A stretch of DNA of 64,000 nt from Fagopyrum homotropicum (GCA_033239125.1 BSWB01000005.1:20079447-20143446), one strand, 5' to 3'; shown: positions 22,456 through 35,402, counted from the first letter of the stretch. The notes: generated from the letters alone by a model not told the origin. Numbers and translations: made by a program.

Positions 22456-25246
22456 TGTAACACCCCGAATCCGCGGGACTCGGGATGCTACGGGTTGAGA
22501 CCTCACAATGGGTCTCGACCCTTAGCCTGACAACAATTTCACCGGATCTTGCAACAAGGCACAAATAAAGGCAAAAACCGAAATACATTTTTATGCAATG
22601 TTATGAAACCCGAAAAAAAAAGAAAGAAAGGAAAGACTTCAGCCGACCTTACAACAACATCAACATAATATACAATAACAAAAACACAAGGACTCCAAAA
22701 CCCAAAACAACCTAAGATGTACGGAACCCCGGCTGCCCACTCCTCCGGATCACTCGGCACATCCTATCCTGCACATCAACTACAACAATCGGTATAAAAC
22801 CGTTAGCTCACATTCTAGGCATTATAAGAATAATATGGCACAAACACACATAGGAATACAAACACACAACATGATTATAAACATACACATCCGTTACTTA
22901 TTATCTTTTTAGCTTATTCCATATCTAATTCATTCGTTCAAGTGTGACACGAGAGTCTTATAACTCTCGCCTATGTCCCCGTGTAACCAACAGGAGTGTG
23001 GCGGCGCCCAACCCGTATACCCTGTGGGAGTGATGAAGAAGCCCGCCCGTATACCGTGTATGGCCTGGTCGCAGAGATCCCCCCAGTCTCCCTCGGGAAA
23101 CTGAGCGGTGATGTCACCGCCCGATAAATAATAATAGTAGTAACGATGGGCCAATAAATAAGGTCAAGTAAATCCTAATCCATTTTCATGCTTAAAAGCG
23201 GTAAACACACACCACCATATATATCCAAATAAGGCATAAAAGCGGCTAAGTAAGTCCGAGGACTTACCTCGTCTCAAAGCTAACCGAAACCGATATCACT
23301 CTACGAAGGAATATAATCAAAGCCTGTTCAAGACAAGGCACGGTAATCAACAACCACTCATACAAACTAGGAGTCCTTAAACTATTAGTCCTATATGATC
23401 TTATTAGGTCGTACATTCTCATAATTTAGGATACACTCATAGCCCTCAAAACTCACAAGATCTCATCTATAACCACATGTTAGGAAACTTCCATCATAAC
23501 TCCACAATCTCAACAAACACATACTCACAATCTCAACAAAGCTCACATGATAACATACACACCTCAATCCTTAGAACGGTCAAACCATCCTCAAATACGC
23601 ACCTAAGGTCCCAAGCCACTACTTGGCATTTTCCCTAAGTTATGCTAGATCCAACCTAGCATGATTCTACCACTAAACATTACTAGATCGAGGAAGAAGG
23701 TACTCACACACAATCCGAGGTTGAAGATGATCTACGGATGTCGAGATTGGATTCGTTGGCCTTTACCGGGCGCTTCCGGGCCTAAAACAAAAGCTAAGGA
23801 AATTTAGCTTGTATGCCAAATTTGATTTTAAAATATTTATATATATATATATGTATATATACACACACAATATATAACTCAAGGTAAAACTTGATTTCCA
23901 AAGGCCAACGTTAAAAACCCAACAATACTTCTTCCGGGGCAAAAACATAACAAAAATCAAGAACTTGGTTGTAAACCTTAATTAAAACTTTGAGCCATAA
24001 ATAAAAATTAGCCACCAAGGGCACCATCGATAATTTGCTAAAGATTTGGGTCAAAACCGCAATAAAACTATGGCTCAAATATTTAACAACTTTCTGTAGG
24101 GGCATAATGTTTTATTTTCAAAAGTCTAGGTTAACCACTGCAATTATCCAGAAAAATAGGGCACAAGGTGTAATTAAAGCAAAGAGAGGGTAAAATTAGA
24201 ATAACTCAAATCTTCTTCTTCAACCTACAGCACGCTGCAGAGGAGGCAAGGGAAGAGGGCAGCCGGCGGCGGGGCTCCTTGGCGACAGAGGCGGCGTGGT
24301 TGCGCCAGCAGGGCGGCCTGATTTCCGGCGGTGGTGGCCCTTCCTTGGCAACAGGCGGACAACAAAGGGGAAAAATAAAGGTTGTGGCGGTTGCACTGTT
24401 GTGGCTCCAATCGATCGAGGCAATGGCGGGGGAAGGGAAAGGCGGCCGGCGTCGGTGAGGCGGCTGCTCCAGGCGTCGTCTCCGGTGGCAGCGCGGAGGA
24501 GGGAACGTCCTTAGCCCCCTTCCGGCGACGTTTGCACAAAACAGAGAAGAAAGGGGAGAGGAGGCGAAGGCGGCGGTTGTGGAGCGGCTGTCCTTCCTTC
24601 TTAGGGTTCCCGACGGCGCAGCTCCTCCCCGGCGTGGTGCAATCTCTCAATCAATCTCCGGACTTGCAACAAAGAGGATGAACAACACAAGGTCACTGCT
24701 TGCTTGCTCGATCGATTGGTACAGGGTAAGAAAAAAGGTTGATCTGCTGCAAAACAATAGAGGGAGAGAAAGGAGACTGTGGCTGGCCTGCGTGAGGAAG
24801 AAAGAGATAGGGCACAGGGAGAGAAGGCCGAAGAGTCGGTTCCAGCTACAACCTGTAGGTAGGGGAGCGAGAAGTTGGGTTGCAGGGAGTGAGACCGAAG
24901 GGTCGGGAGACTGTTCATCAACCAGCGATAGATGAAAGATAGAAGCAAACCAAAAAAAAAAAAAAAAAAGAAAAAGGAAATTGAATAAAGGGGAGAGAAA
25001 TAAAAGAAAAGGGGTAAAAGGAAATATAGTTATTTAACTCGTTTAAACGATCGTAACGGGATTTTCGAATCGGGAAGATTTTTCGAACCTTTCCGAAAGT
25101 AAATTAAAATATAATTATACTCGGGAATTTATTTATTTATTTATTTTAACGTCTCAAAACGCTTTAAAAAGAGATATAAATATAATTTATAATAAAAATA
25201 TCGATAGACGTACACGAGATGGGAAAAGTCGAAACCGGGCGTTACA
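22456..25246 (-). mobile_element. 3' LTR of minus-strand chromovirus-derived element
   Basis: This 2791-bp LTR is read on the minus strand. On the plus strand it begins TGTAACACCCCG and ends GGGCGTTACA. It is identical in length to the partner at 28833-31623, and reading shows about five substitutions between them. It contains an (AT)n run near 23838, a GC-rich block (24230-24650), a poly-A tract (24951-24969), a hairpin with 7-bp arms (22950-22969) and a near-palindrome GCGGTGATGTCACCGC (23105-23120). Frames of up to 141 codons over the GC-rich part lack any domain. Confidence 0.92.
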
Positions 25247-25254
25247 TTAGGTCT

Positions 25255-25284
25255 CCCTAAAAACAAGTTTCGTCCCGAAACTTG
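25255..25284 (-). other. Polypurine tract and hairpin of minus-strand element
   Basis: On the minus strand the order is CAAGTTTCG, three bases, CGAAACTTG, then a purine-rich stretch, then the LTR start TGTAACGCCC. The inverted repeat has 9-bp perfect arms (25264-25284). Confidence 0.8.
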
Positions 25285-25514
25285 CTAAACGTGAAACTCT
25301 CAACCGACCACGTCTCGATAACCTCACGGAATGCTATAACGTGGCAACCACGACCCTCTAATCAAAAGTCTACTCGCCTAGACACACCAAGACTCGCAAG
25401 ATATACACATACGGAACACACATAAACACATCACGTCACAAAGCACATAAGCATAACCAAGGAAAGATCTCAGGACTAACCCGATGGTCCTATAGATATC
25501 GCTAAATCTGCATA

Positions 25515-25580
25515 AAACTCAACCAAAAGTACTATCCTACGTCTTCCAGTTAGCCTCATCGGTTCTATGACGCCACTAAC
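25515..25580 (-). pseudogene. Chromodomain end remnant
   Basis: The minus-strand reading gives a TDEANWKT-like string. It matches the GTDEATWETE end of the chromodomain at 52785-52830. Stops surround it. It identifies the element as a chromovirus derivative. Confidence 0.5.
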
Positions 25581-26226
25581 TCATCAAGACCGGCAAAACT
25601 TCTCGAGTCGTACCCGTACTTCCAAGATTGGTACGTATGAAACACCGGGTGAACGCTCACTACTCTCGGGTCTTTCTCAATACACTATTTTCATTATGTC
25701 TCACTTTTATTTTCTCTAACAAGAAGATCGGATTTCCAATATACACCGTTGGCTTTGGTTCTTGTCAAACCAAACTTTGCTGCTACGCTTTCTCATATCT
25801 TGCCGCGAGTTCCAAGTAATGAAGGTAGTACTTTACTTCACACTGCTTCTACTCAAGAGACACGCATACTATTACTTTCACATCGTTCCTTAATACTCCA
25901 TTAAGACCTTGTCTAGGGGAACCGCTTGTACCCTTCAAACCCGTCATACCTCGAGACAATTTCAAAACATTTGTACCAATGAATCTCCTCTTAACTCTCA
26001 ACATCCCTATTGTCAATTTTCTTCTCACTAAATTCTTCATCGTCATCCGGAGTAGGTTAGCCGCCGACGGTGTTACTTAGAGAATCTCTCCACAAATCCG
26101 GTAATGACCAGCACATCCAAGGAAACTTGTAACTTCTTTCACGTCCTTCGGGGTCGCCATCCCGAGACAACTTGTTATACAACTTTTCTCTTCTTTCTGA
26201 GTAGATCCAAATATCTTATCCAGGCA

Positions 26227-26508
26227 TTAGTAAGCCCCCATGAGATCACTAAACTCAGAGTGACCATAGTTGTCCGGAATGCCGTATTTGCAATATCCGA
26301 GTCTCGAATTCTCAATTGGTGGCAATAAAATTTTAACTTTAATCTTAGAAGGGACTACGACCCTTGCAGTTGATCGAGTAGATCTTCCATCCGTGGGGAG
26401 GTATACTTGGTTCTTCATGGTTATCTTGCTCGGATCACTGTAATCGATGTACAAACGGAGATTACCGCCGTTATTTTCGTAAACTGGTGTTCTCCATAGA
26501 AACTTCAA
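26227..26508 (-). pseudogene. Reverse transcriptase fragment
   Basis: A 93-codon frame follows the start of chromovirus RT: a TPVY...LRLYIDYSDPSKITMKN stretch corresponds to the usual APVLFVKKKDGS-RLCIDYRELNKVTIKN region, and the following VVPSKI...Y(G)HSEFSDLMG corresponds to the FSKIDLRSGY...YGHYEFLVMPFG region. Many key residues are changed and the catalytic aspartate pair is not present in this piece. The function would be copying element RNA into DNA in virus-like particles. This copy is dead. Confidence 0.7.
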
Positions 26509-28810
26509 ACCAAGAGTTTAAGATATACTCCAATATGAACTTCAAATCTTTTTAATGGTAAATCCACATCCCGATGCATTGGAATCCGTTCTATCTCGGA
26601 TTCTTGCTTTTCTTCTTCCATCACATATCATAAGATATCGACACAATCTTGTCTTAACATTGATCAAGTGGTCCACCCAGATCCGTTGAGGTGACGTCAA
26701 TCGAACACGTGGTTTAATACTTCTTTAGCTGCAATGTTCACCGTCCTCTTTCAAAGATCCATCATCTCCAGAACTCCGGAGACTTGCTCTAATAATCTTT
26801 TTTTTTTTTTTTTTAAGTTTCACACTTATGTGAAGTCATGAAGGTCCTAACTGCAGGACTTAATCACGCCTTATGCTATTTTAGTATTACCTTCTTTGTA
26901 TTCTACCAAAGCTCGCATTATTCATTCGAGTAGATGTAGAACTTACCCCCTTTTCTTATGTAACGTCCAATCAACCGTAAGGTTCTAAACTCAATCTTTC
27001 ATGTACTTCTTGTACATCTCACATCGACTTCAAACTTCAAAACTTTAGTCTTCCCTTAATATTGTCGGTCACCTTATGTATTTCTCGGTATTCTATGTAC
27101 AACTACAATGGAAGTCTCATCTTACGTTTGATCCACTAGCTCCCCTTACCATGATCAAACCTTAAAAGTTGTAACCCGTGGCGTTCCTCCATATGTCAAT
27201 CCCATGACCTAAGAAGGTCGCGTAAGATCGTTACAATCTCCTCCTCGAAGGTCTTGTTATAACTACTTGCTTGAACTCGTTCAACATTATTTGATTTAAG
27301 ACAAATGCGCGTCTATTGATGTACCTCCTTACAATTGACATTGATCACCCGCGAATACTCCAAGCTCTTGTTCCCAATCCTATATGTTCCCATAGTCTTG
27401 TTTACTCTTCCCATCTACGCACATCAATAGACAACCCGCACTTGTGCGTTCTCAGTTGTCACTGATTAACTTGTATCTGACTATCTCCGAAGTTAACGAG
27501 TTACCCTCCCCTTCTGTAAGATAACCATACCTACCCAACTCTCTCGTCTCATATGTCCCACCTTTATAGGCTTAACCGCTCTTCGTAATGTTTTATAAAT
27601 GCACTCCTCAAATATTATGACATTAATTAGCCTTCACTCGCATCCTTCTTGGTCGATAACTTAAGTTCTTCCATCCAACTCCTTGTTTCCTCTTTCATCT
27701 TCTGAAGATCATCATCCTCGCACACTTCCTCCTTCTTAGCGTCACTCAATCTCAACACAATGTCGGGAAAACGGTTGTCCCTCACAAGGTAATTCTACTA
27801 TGTGAATTTTCAACATGTGATCCCCCTCGTAACTCTCAAACTTCTGAATAAGTCACCCGCTTAGGATCTCACAAAGATCGTCACTTCACCCTATGGTATC
27901 TTCGTAAGCTTAATTTACGGTTCTCATAAATCTTTCCAAATGTCTTTCCATCTTGACTCCCATGTTTAGGGGAGGCTATTGAAAACTCGTCTTACTTAGA
28001 ACGCCACTTTTATCTTCGAGCGAGAATGTAGTCCTCTCTACTTGATTCGCACCTTCAGCTCATCGGCACCATACTTGGAAGAACTTTAAGTTCGTTGTCT
28101 CTAGTTGCTTCATTGATGCTCCATCATGGCTTGTTCATAAGTTCATATCACTCCATACCTTCATGTTGCTTTATATTGGTATAGTCTTCATCTTGGCTTC
28201 GCTTAAGTCGACACGAGGTTCTCTTTTTATTTGTTTGTCCTTTGGTTACGTCATCTCTAATCTTCTTCTTTGACGTCCTCTTTAAGGAGTCCGGGAAATC
28301 ACCGGGGTGCTTGCGAAAACTTGATGCTCAACTTCATAACTTGAGCATACTTATCTTCATATGTATACTATCTTAAGCCAAAAGGTGTTGTCTATGGGGC
28401 GATGATAGCTTTCTATCATCTTAGCTATAAGGTCCACTATCACTAATATGATATTAGTATACCATATGTTTATAAATATATATATATATAAAGATATAAA
28501 CGTCATGCTACTAGTATAAACATAATGAGTTCATAAACAATTTACAATTCAACATACAAGTATAGTCCAAAACATCCTAAGTCCACATATACATATCTAC
28601 ATATATACACATATATATACATAATATAATAATAATCAATAACTACATCGCCGGAATCCGCGGAGGAAGTGGTGGTCCCGTACATTCTACCCCAACTGAC
28701 TCATGCACATGATTTGAAAACGAAATTCATTTCTTTAAAACTCAGAACCCTTGAGGGTTCTTTTTATTTTTATTCGGCCTTTAGAAGATTGCGAGTGCCA
28801 TTGTTGTCAA

Positions 28811-28828
28811 CCTAGGGCTCTGATACCA
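28811..28828 (-). other. Primer-binding site of minus-strand element
   Basis: On the minus strand TGGTATCAGAGCCCTAGG follows the 5' LTR after a short spacer. It is complementary to the 3' end of initiator-Met tRNA, as in the other chromoviruses here. Confidence 0.9.
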
Positions 28829-28832
28829 CTTT

Positions 28833-31623
28833 TGTAACACCCCGAATCCGCGGGACTCGGGATGCTACGGGTTGAGACCTCACAATGGGTCTCGACCCTT
28901 AGCCTGACAACAATTTCACCGGATCTTGCAACAAGGCACAAATAAAGGCAAAAACCGAAATACATTTTTATGCAATGTTATGAAACCCGAAAAAAAAAAA
29001 AAGAAAGGAAAGACTTCAGCCGACCTTACAACAACATCAACATAATATACAATAACAAAAACACAAGGACTCCAAAACCCAAAACAACCTAAGATGTACG
29101 GAACCCCGGCTGCCCACTCCTCCGGATCACTCGGCACATCCTATCCTGCACATCAACTACAACAATCGGTATAAAACCGTTAGCTCACATTCTAGGCATT
29201 ATAAGAATAATATGGCACAAACACACATAGGAACACAAACACACAACATGATTATAAACATACACATCCGTTACTTATTATCTTTTTAGCTTATTCCATA
29301 TCTAATTCATTCGTTCAAGTGTGACACGAGAGTCTTATAACTCTCGCCTCTGTCCCCGTGTAACCAACAGGAGTGTGGCGGCGCCCAACCCGTATACCCT
29401 GTGGGAGTGATGAAGAAGCCCGCCCGTATACCGTGTATGGCCTGGTCGCAGAGATCCCCCCAGTCTCCCTCGGGAAACTGAGCGGTGATGTCACCGCCCG
29501 ATAAATAATAATAGTAGTAACGATGGGCCAATAAATAAGGTCAAGTAAATCCTAATCCATTTTCATGCTTAAAAGCGGTAAACACACACCACCATATATA
29601 TCCAAATAAGGCATAAAAGCGGCTAAGTAAGTCCGAGGACTTACCTCGTCTCAAAGCTAACCGAAACCGATATCACTCTACGAAGGAATATAATCAAAGC
29701 CTGTTCAAGACAAGGCACGGTAATCAACAACCACTCATACAAACTAGGAGTCCTTAAACTATTAGTCCTATATGATCTTATTAGGTCGTACATTCTCATA
29801 ATTTAGGATACACTCATAGCCCTCAAAACTCACAAGATCTCATCTATAACCACATGTTAGGAAACTTCCATCATAACTCCACAATCTCAACAAACACATA
29901 CTCACAATCTCAACAAAGCTCACATGAAAACATACACACCTCAATCCTTAGAACGGTCAAACCATCCTCAAATACGCACCTAAGGTCCCAAGCCACTACT
30001 TGGCATTTTCCCTAAGTTATGCTAGATCCAACCTAGCATGATTCTACCACTAAACATTACTAGATCGAGGAAGAAGGTACTCACACACAATCCGAGGTTG
30101 AAGATGATCTACGGATGTCGAGATTGGATTCGTTGGCCTTTACCGGGCGCTTCCGGGCCTAAAACAAAAGCTAAGGAAATTTAGCTTGTATGCCAAATTT
30201 GATTTTAAAATATTTATATATATATATATGTATATATACACACACAATATATAACTCAAGGTAAAACTTGATTTCCAAAGGCCAACGTTAAAAACCCAAC
30301 AATACTTCTTCCGGGGCAAAAACATAACAAAAATCAAGAACTTGGTTGTAAACCTTAATTAAAACTTTGAGCCATAAATAAAAATTAGCCACCAAGGGCA
30401 CCATCGATAATTTGCTAAAGATTTGGGTCAAAACCGCAATAAAACTATGGCTCAAATATTTAACAACTTTCTGTAGGGGCATAATGTTTTATTTTCAAAA
30501 GTCTAGGTTAACCACTGCAATTATCCAGAAAAATAGGGCACAAGGTGTAATTAAAGCAAAGAGAGGGTAAAATTAGAATAACTCAAATCTTCTTCTTCAA
30601 CCTACAGCACGCTGCAGAGGAGGCAAGGGAAGAGGGCAGCCGGCGGCGGGGCTCCTTGGCGACAGAGGCGGCGTGGTTGCGCCAGCAGGGCGGCCTGATT
30701 TCCGGCGGTGGTGGCCCTTCCTTGGCAACAGGCGGACAACAAAGGGGAAAAATAAAGGTTGTGGCGGTTGCACTGTTGTGGCTCCAATCGATCGAGGCAA
30801 TGGCGGGGGAAGGGAAAGGCGGCCGGCGTCGGTGAGGCGGCTGCTCCAGGCGTCGTCTCCGGTGGCAGCGCGGAGGAGGGAACGTCCTTAGCCCCCTTCC
30901 GGCGACGTTTGCACAAAACAGAGAAGAAAGGGGAGAGGAGGCGAAGGCGGCGGTTGTGGAGCGGCTGTCCTTCCTTCTTAGGGTTCCCGACGGCGCAGCT
31001 CCTCCCCGGCGTGGTGCAATCTCTCAATCAATCTCCGGACTTGCAACAAAGAGGATGAACAACACAAGGTCACTGCTTGCTTGCTCGATCGATTGGTACA
31101 GGGTAAGAAAAAAGGTTGATCTGCTGCAAAACAATAGAGGGAGAGAAAGGAGACTGTGGCTGGCCTGCGTGAGGAAGAAATAGATAGGGCACAGGGAGAG
31201 AAGGCCGAAGAGTCGGTTCCAGCTACAACCTGTAGGTAGGGGAGCGAGAAGTTGGGTTGCAGGGAGTGAGACCGAAGGGTCGGGAGACTGTTCATCAACC
31301 AGCGATAGATGAAAGATAGAAGCAAACCAAAAAAAAAAAAAAAAAAGAAAAAGGAAATTGAATAAAGGGGAGAGAAATAAAAGAAAAGGGGTAAAAGGAA
31401 ATATAGTTATTTAACTCGTTTAAACGATCGTAACGGGATTTTCGAATCGGGAAGATTTTTCGAACCTTTCCGAAAGTAAATTAAAATATAATTATACTCG
31501 GGAATTTATTTATTTATTTATTTTAACGTCTCAAAACGCTTTAAAAAGAGATATAAATATAATTTATAATAAAAATATCGATAGACGTACACGAGATGGG
31601 AAAAGTCGAAACCGGGCGTTACA
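28833..31623 (-). mobile_element. 5' LTR of minus-strand chromovirus-derived element
   Basis: This is the 2791-bp partner of 22456-25246. Differences noticed on reading: near 22622/28999, 22856/29233, 22973/29350, 23550/29927 and 24804/31181. That is roughly 0.2 percent, the mark of a recent insertion. AGAGC follows at 31624-31628. Confidence 0.92.
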
Positions 31624-31628
31624 AGAGC
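31624..31628. repeat. Target-site duplication AGAGC, right
   Basis: It is identical to 22451-22455 and proves that 22456-31623 is one complete insertion. Confidence 0.88.
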
Positions 31629-32414
31629 AACCTCGGTTGGGTCTCCTTCGATTTCCACAGGCACCGCAGGAGGAGCCTCGTTCAGCCCAATCATGAAGAA
31701 GTGGTAGACGGGAGGTATACTCTCGAGCAGAGACTATAAAGGAACGGTAACAAAAGCTTGGAGTTTTCCCTATGGTTAGATGTCAATGGTAAGAAGTACA
31801 TCAGCAGAATCGTGATCGTCTTGAGCAATATAACTTTGAATGGTTAAAGCAAGTGATGGTAATAGACCTCCCGGAGAGGGATGATAATGATCCTTTTCGC
31901 GGTCTTTATAGGTCTAGAGTTTTGGCATATGGAGGAATGGCGCGGTTTGGAACCTTAAAGGTTTAATCACATAAGGACGTAGTGGATGAAGAGGAAAGTG
32001 AAGTTTCCCGAGTTGCTTAAAGAAAATGGGAAGATATGGAAAGGAAATGCAAGATGTTTCATTCTTAAGGAACAAATGATAAGTGACGCGAACAAGAGAT
32101 GGGCCAAAGTTGTTAGACTCACCCAAAGGAGCCATGAAGGCTACGATGTGAAACGAAGGACCAAAGCTACGGTAGCGTTGTAAGCTTTAAGTTTAAGGTG
32201 GTGGTACCTGAGGGATCATGAGTCAGAAGTTCCATGGTAGGGGGGAAGAATTCTTCTAGTCTTTCCTTCAGAGCATTCTGGTATGAGTTTTGAGGAAAGA
32301 TACGAGCCAGTAAGTTGCACTTTAATTTCCAAGGGATATGTATGGTGAACGACGAGTAAGGGTATCTTCCTTGTAGTAGATGGCCCGTTAAGACTAGTTG
32401 CATATGAGTGCGAT

Positions 32415-32520
32415 ATTGATTAGATCGACTTGGAGTTGAGACATCATCAATTTTTGATGATGAGAAGAAAGGACCTTCATATGGCGGCATTTAGGGTCGA
32501 TATGGTTGCTACAAGTATAG
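32415..32520 (+). pseudogene. Reverse transcriptase relic (palm region)
   Basis: The reading IDLELRHHQF... followed by MAAFRVDM corresponds at the DNA level to the IDLRSGYHQL...KTAFRTRYG region of chromovirus RT. The match is clearest for GGCATTTAGG and the preceding TCATCA word. No frame is open across it. Confidence 0.55.
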
Positions 32521-33287
32521 GAAGCCATTTGAGATCACAAGTGTGATTGATGAGTGGGAGTTTACACAAATGAGTATCCATCGGTTTTGGAATCGTGTTA
32601 CGATGAAGTCGGCATTTGGGTTGTTTCAAGTGGCTCAAAGGTTAACCCTAACCTAAGAGTGTTATGATAATTATGATGCATGAGTTGCGCTAATGATTCT
32701 TATGATGGGATATGACGATGCCTTGTTATACTCTCATAATTGAGAGGAACGAGCGTGACATGGGACGTTAAGGATACCGGTTATGCATGTAAGAGGATAA
32801 CTAGGGTTATCCAGGCCTGGTGGGACGTCCGAGGCGACCTCCTAAGAAACATAGTGGGTTGAGGATAACTAGTAGATCGGAGGAGAACGAGAAGGTAGTA
32901 CAGTAATACCTTCAAGGTACGTGGAGGAGATGTGAAGCTTATAAGTTGGCGGGTCATAACACCTTCTGAAGAAGACAATTAGATCGTGGGATCCGAGACG
33001 TATCCGTGGAGTTTTATTAGAAGCCAAAGAGGTGAGTGACCTCTAGTCCGTTTGTTTTTGCAACAACATTGAGTTATGGGGACTTACGATATTGTGGATA
33101 CATCCAAGCGGGGCTTGGGAAGCGTATGAGGTAACAAGAGAGGTTTCGGGTGTACAAGGACAATTGCTGGTATGTAAGAAGAATGACCGACTAAGGGTCG
33201 AAAGTTTTCCACTTTAGGGCGCGTGTGTATGGTGATGTCGGTTTGACTACGGAGAAACATGCTAGGCATGTATAAACAATAAGAATA

Positions 33288-33370
33288 TGATATGTGAATG
33301 TATACTCACTCAGCAAGAGTTGAGTATCCCGTAGAGGGGATGGGTAGCGATGGTTAAGGACTTGGGCCGT
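33288..33370 (+). pseudogene. RNase H end relic
   Basis: TATACTCACTCAGCAAGAGT and the following GGTTAAGGACTT match, in order and spacing, the YIFTQRELN...LIKDF-coding stretch at 51171-51238 of the better preserved element. Frameshifts are present. Confidence 0.6.
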
Positions 33371-33524
33371 AGATGGTCTTTGGTTGGTTCGGAGAAGGAT
33401 CCAAGATAGAAGGTTCCGAGGAGAGACCCCATAGCTACCTTTATGGGTTGATTGTTGTTAAGACCATGATGTTGGTAAGAGATATCCGGTTTATGACATT
33501 CATAATAGTGAGACGGGCTTAAGG

Positions 33525-33870
33525 CCGAGGTGGCTAAGTACATAGACCTTATGTAAACCGTCATCCAAACGAGTTGAACACCATATGGCGAGGAAGAAGA
33601 CTTCACCACCGCGAGTTAGGCACTGAGAATGGTAAGATACCTCGAGAGAGATTAGTACCGGTTTGAGACCTTGTGACAGTGGTGACGAGTGTGGGTCGCA
33701 TAGACCTACCGACGTAGACTATGTGTTTTTACACCCTATTGGGAAACCGAGCTGATGATTTGGTTAGTTGTGAAGTCCCCTATGTGATAACAATATGCTT
33801 TGGTATACCGAGTATCGTTATCTCGGTTTGAGATGAGCGTTTCGTTTCGGGAATTTGTAGGCTGTAGGAT
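33525..33870 (+). pseudogene. Integrase relic (zinc-finger and core traces)
   Basis: A VAKYI-like reading near 33530 corresponds to the VA(R/E)YV segment before the paired cysteines of chromovirus integrase. Around 33800, GIPSIVIS followed by DERF corresponds to the GVP-SIVSDRDERF core with its second catalytic Asp. Stops and frame changes occur throughout. The remainder would be expected beyond the Athila insertion. Confidence 0.5.
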
Positions 33871-34540
33871 CGTGCCGCATAAGAGACCATATGTCTTACA
33901 TGATAGTTTCACCTTGGATAATGGATCGAGTAGAAAGGACTTTGGTGACCAGTCGATGCCATGCAAAGGGTTTGTGTGCGAGGTAAGTGATAACATGTAT
34001 TGTAGTCTATGTTTTGAGACCGGTTTAGACGTTTTATCTTCATAAGACTGCATGTATGAGCATACATTATGTGATTATATTTCTATTTCATCTACCTTTG
34101 CGAGAATCGTAGTCTACACCTAGTTTCGTTGTAATCGTAGGTAAAACGGCACATTTTGGACTAAAAATGAGCTAAGGGAGCTAAGGAGTCATTGGATCTA
34201 CATTCAGGAGTTTAAGGAGGAACTCACGAAGAATGAAAATGGATTAGAGATTTACTTTGGATCAGATTTGAGAGATTTCACATTCAGTTCAGAATCACCT
34301 CGGTCAGCTACAATACCACCTCGATCGAGGTGATTTTGAGGAGCGCCCCGACCGAGGTGGACACCCTGTCGCCGGCGAGGAGATATATTTTATGGTTGAG
34401 ATCTTTTAATTGTGGAAAGAAGATATCTTATTTTTGGGCTGGATTTCTAGAAGGAAGAAAATATATTCTGTTAATTTATTTGGATATATTTTATAGGAAA
34501 ATATCTTTTAAGATATTTTATCTTTGGAAGATAATTTTCC

Positions 34541-34548
34541 TATATAAA
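34541..34548 (+). promoter_or_regulatory. Likely TATA box of Athila unit 1 LTR
   Basis: TATATAAA sits about 550 bp into the LTR, right after an inverted repeat (AAAATATCTT, TT, AAGATATTTT). The other Athila LTR has TATAAAAA at the equivalent point (42050-42057). It would start transcription of the element RNA. Confidence 0.5.
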
Positions 34549-35140
34549 GAATTGGATTTTCCACAAATTCAATCCATGCTTAGACGTGCTGAGACAGCCG
34601 ATGCATCAAAGTCCTGTGATTGCAGAAGATTTCCCTACGGAGTTGAAGGAAGAAGGAAGATTTCCTTGTTGAAGATAGCCTTTGAAGGAGTTTTGTGAGA
34701 TTTCTCTAGGCTACCTTTGGTTACTTTTGGTTGGTTGTTCTTGCTTGATTTGTGACTTGGAAACACTAATTTGTCACATATTGAATCCACTTATGGAAGT
34801 CTTTTTATTAAAGTCTTCTTGTTTGATAATTGATTCTTTCCTTATAAAGTTTATTATTGTCATCATGATGATTGTTGGCTAAGTTTCTTTTGCGATTCTA
34901 GGGTGATTGACTGAAGGTTGTGGGAAAGACGATGATAGAATGATCTTAATCCCAACCGGACCCTGAAAGCTCGAGTCTTTATCTTAACCGACGAACATCT
35001 CGCTTAGTCAATGAACACCTCAGCCGGGGTGGATTTTGTCTGACGAGGTGAACATTTCCCTGATCCAAGTCCGAGTTAAGATCCAGTTTGCCAAACCCTA
35101 TCCTTGTTAATACTTTCCCGGTTCAATGAAAGCCTTGGAT

Positions 35141-35402
35141 GAGACTTACCCGGTGATTCCTTTGTTTGTTTACCTAAGATCATAAGCGATAGGTAATAAA
35201 GGTTTATCCTTTATTGGGGTTTGAGTGTGCTTCCGATCCAATCTTGAGAGTTAACCCGAGACTTACCCGGTAAAGGTTTATTCTGTTCCCTTGGTTGGTG
35301 TGTTAGTTTGAGGTTTTAGTTCTATACCTTAGTTCCTTGCGACTTACCTAGTAATAGGAATTACGGTTTGGGATAGTGAGTAGCGAGACTTACCCGGTGA
35401 TC
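35141..35402 (+). repeat. Four-copy GAGACTTACCCGGTRATT motif, Athila unit 1 LTR
   Basis: Copies start near 35141, 35258, 35338 (weaker, GACTTACCTAGTAAT) and 35385, with spacings of about 117, 81 and 46 bp. They lie downstream of the TATA box and so in the RNA leader/terminal repeat. Confidence 0.85.

Larger units (their letters stand above)
25247..28832 (-). mobile_element. Internal region of minus-strand element (coding capacity lost)
   Basis: The 3.59-kb interior is flanked by a primer site on its right (28811-28828) and a polypurine tract on its left (25255-25284). It contains decayed RT (26227-26508) and a chromodomain end (about 25515-25580) in the right order for the minus strand, but almost nothing between them, so most of RNase H and integrase is deleted. 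The remaining 2.3 kb toward the 5' end has no open gag frame. With nearly identical LTRs, this element must have been copied by proteins supplied from elsewhere. Confidence 0.85.
31629..33987 (+). mobile_element. Old chromovirus pol relic
   Basis: This stretch has no useful frames but carries, in the right order, traces of RT (32415-32520), RNase H (33288-33370), the integrase zinc-finger part (33525-33600) and the integrase core (33790-33870). It is older than everything inserted into it: the minus-strand element abuts its left side and the Athila LTR starting at 33988 cuts it in the integrase. The first 700 bp have no recognisable domain. Confidence 0.65.

Noticed and set aside
23838..23856. 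(AT)n run and nearby (AC)n in the minus-strand LTR
   Set aside because: It is an ordinary microsatellite, present in both LTR copies, with no sign of special function.
24225..24650. 141-codon minus-strand frame in the minus-strand element's LTR and its twin at 30602-31027
   Set aside because: It is identical because the LTRs are nearly identical. The composition is low-complexity and it shows no domain.
35141..35402. Spaced direct repeats in Athila LTRs as a CRISPR-like array
   Set aside because: There are four copies with unequal spacers in a plant LTR, and the spacers are homologous between LTRs.
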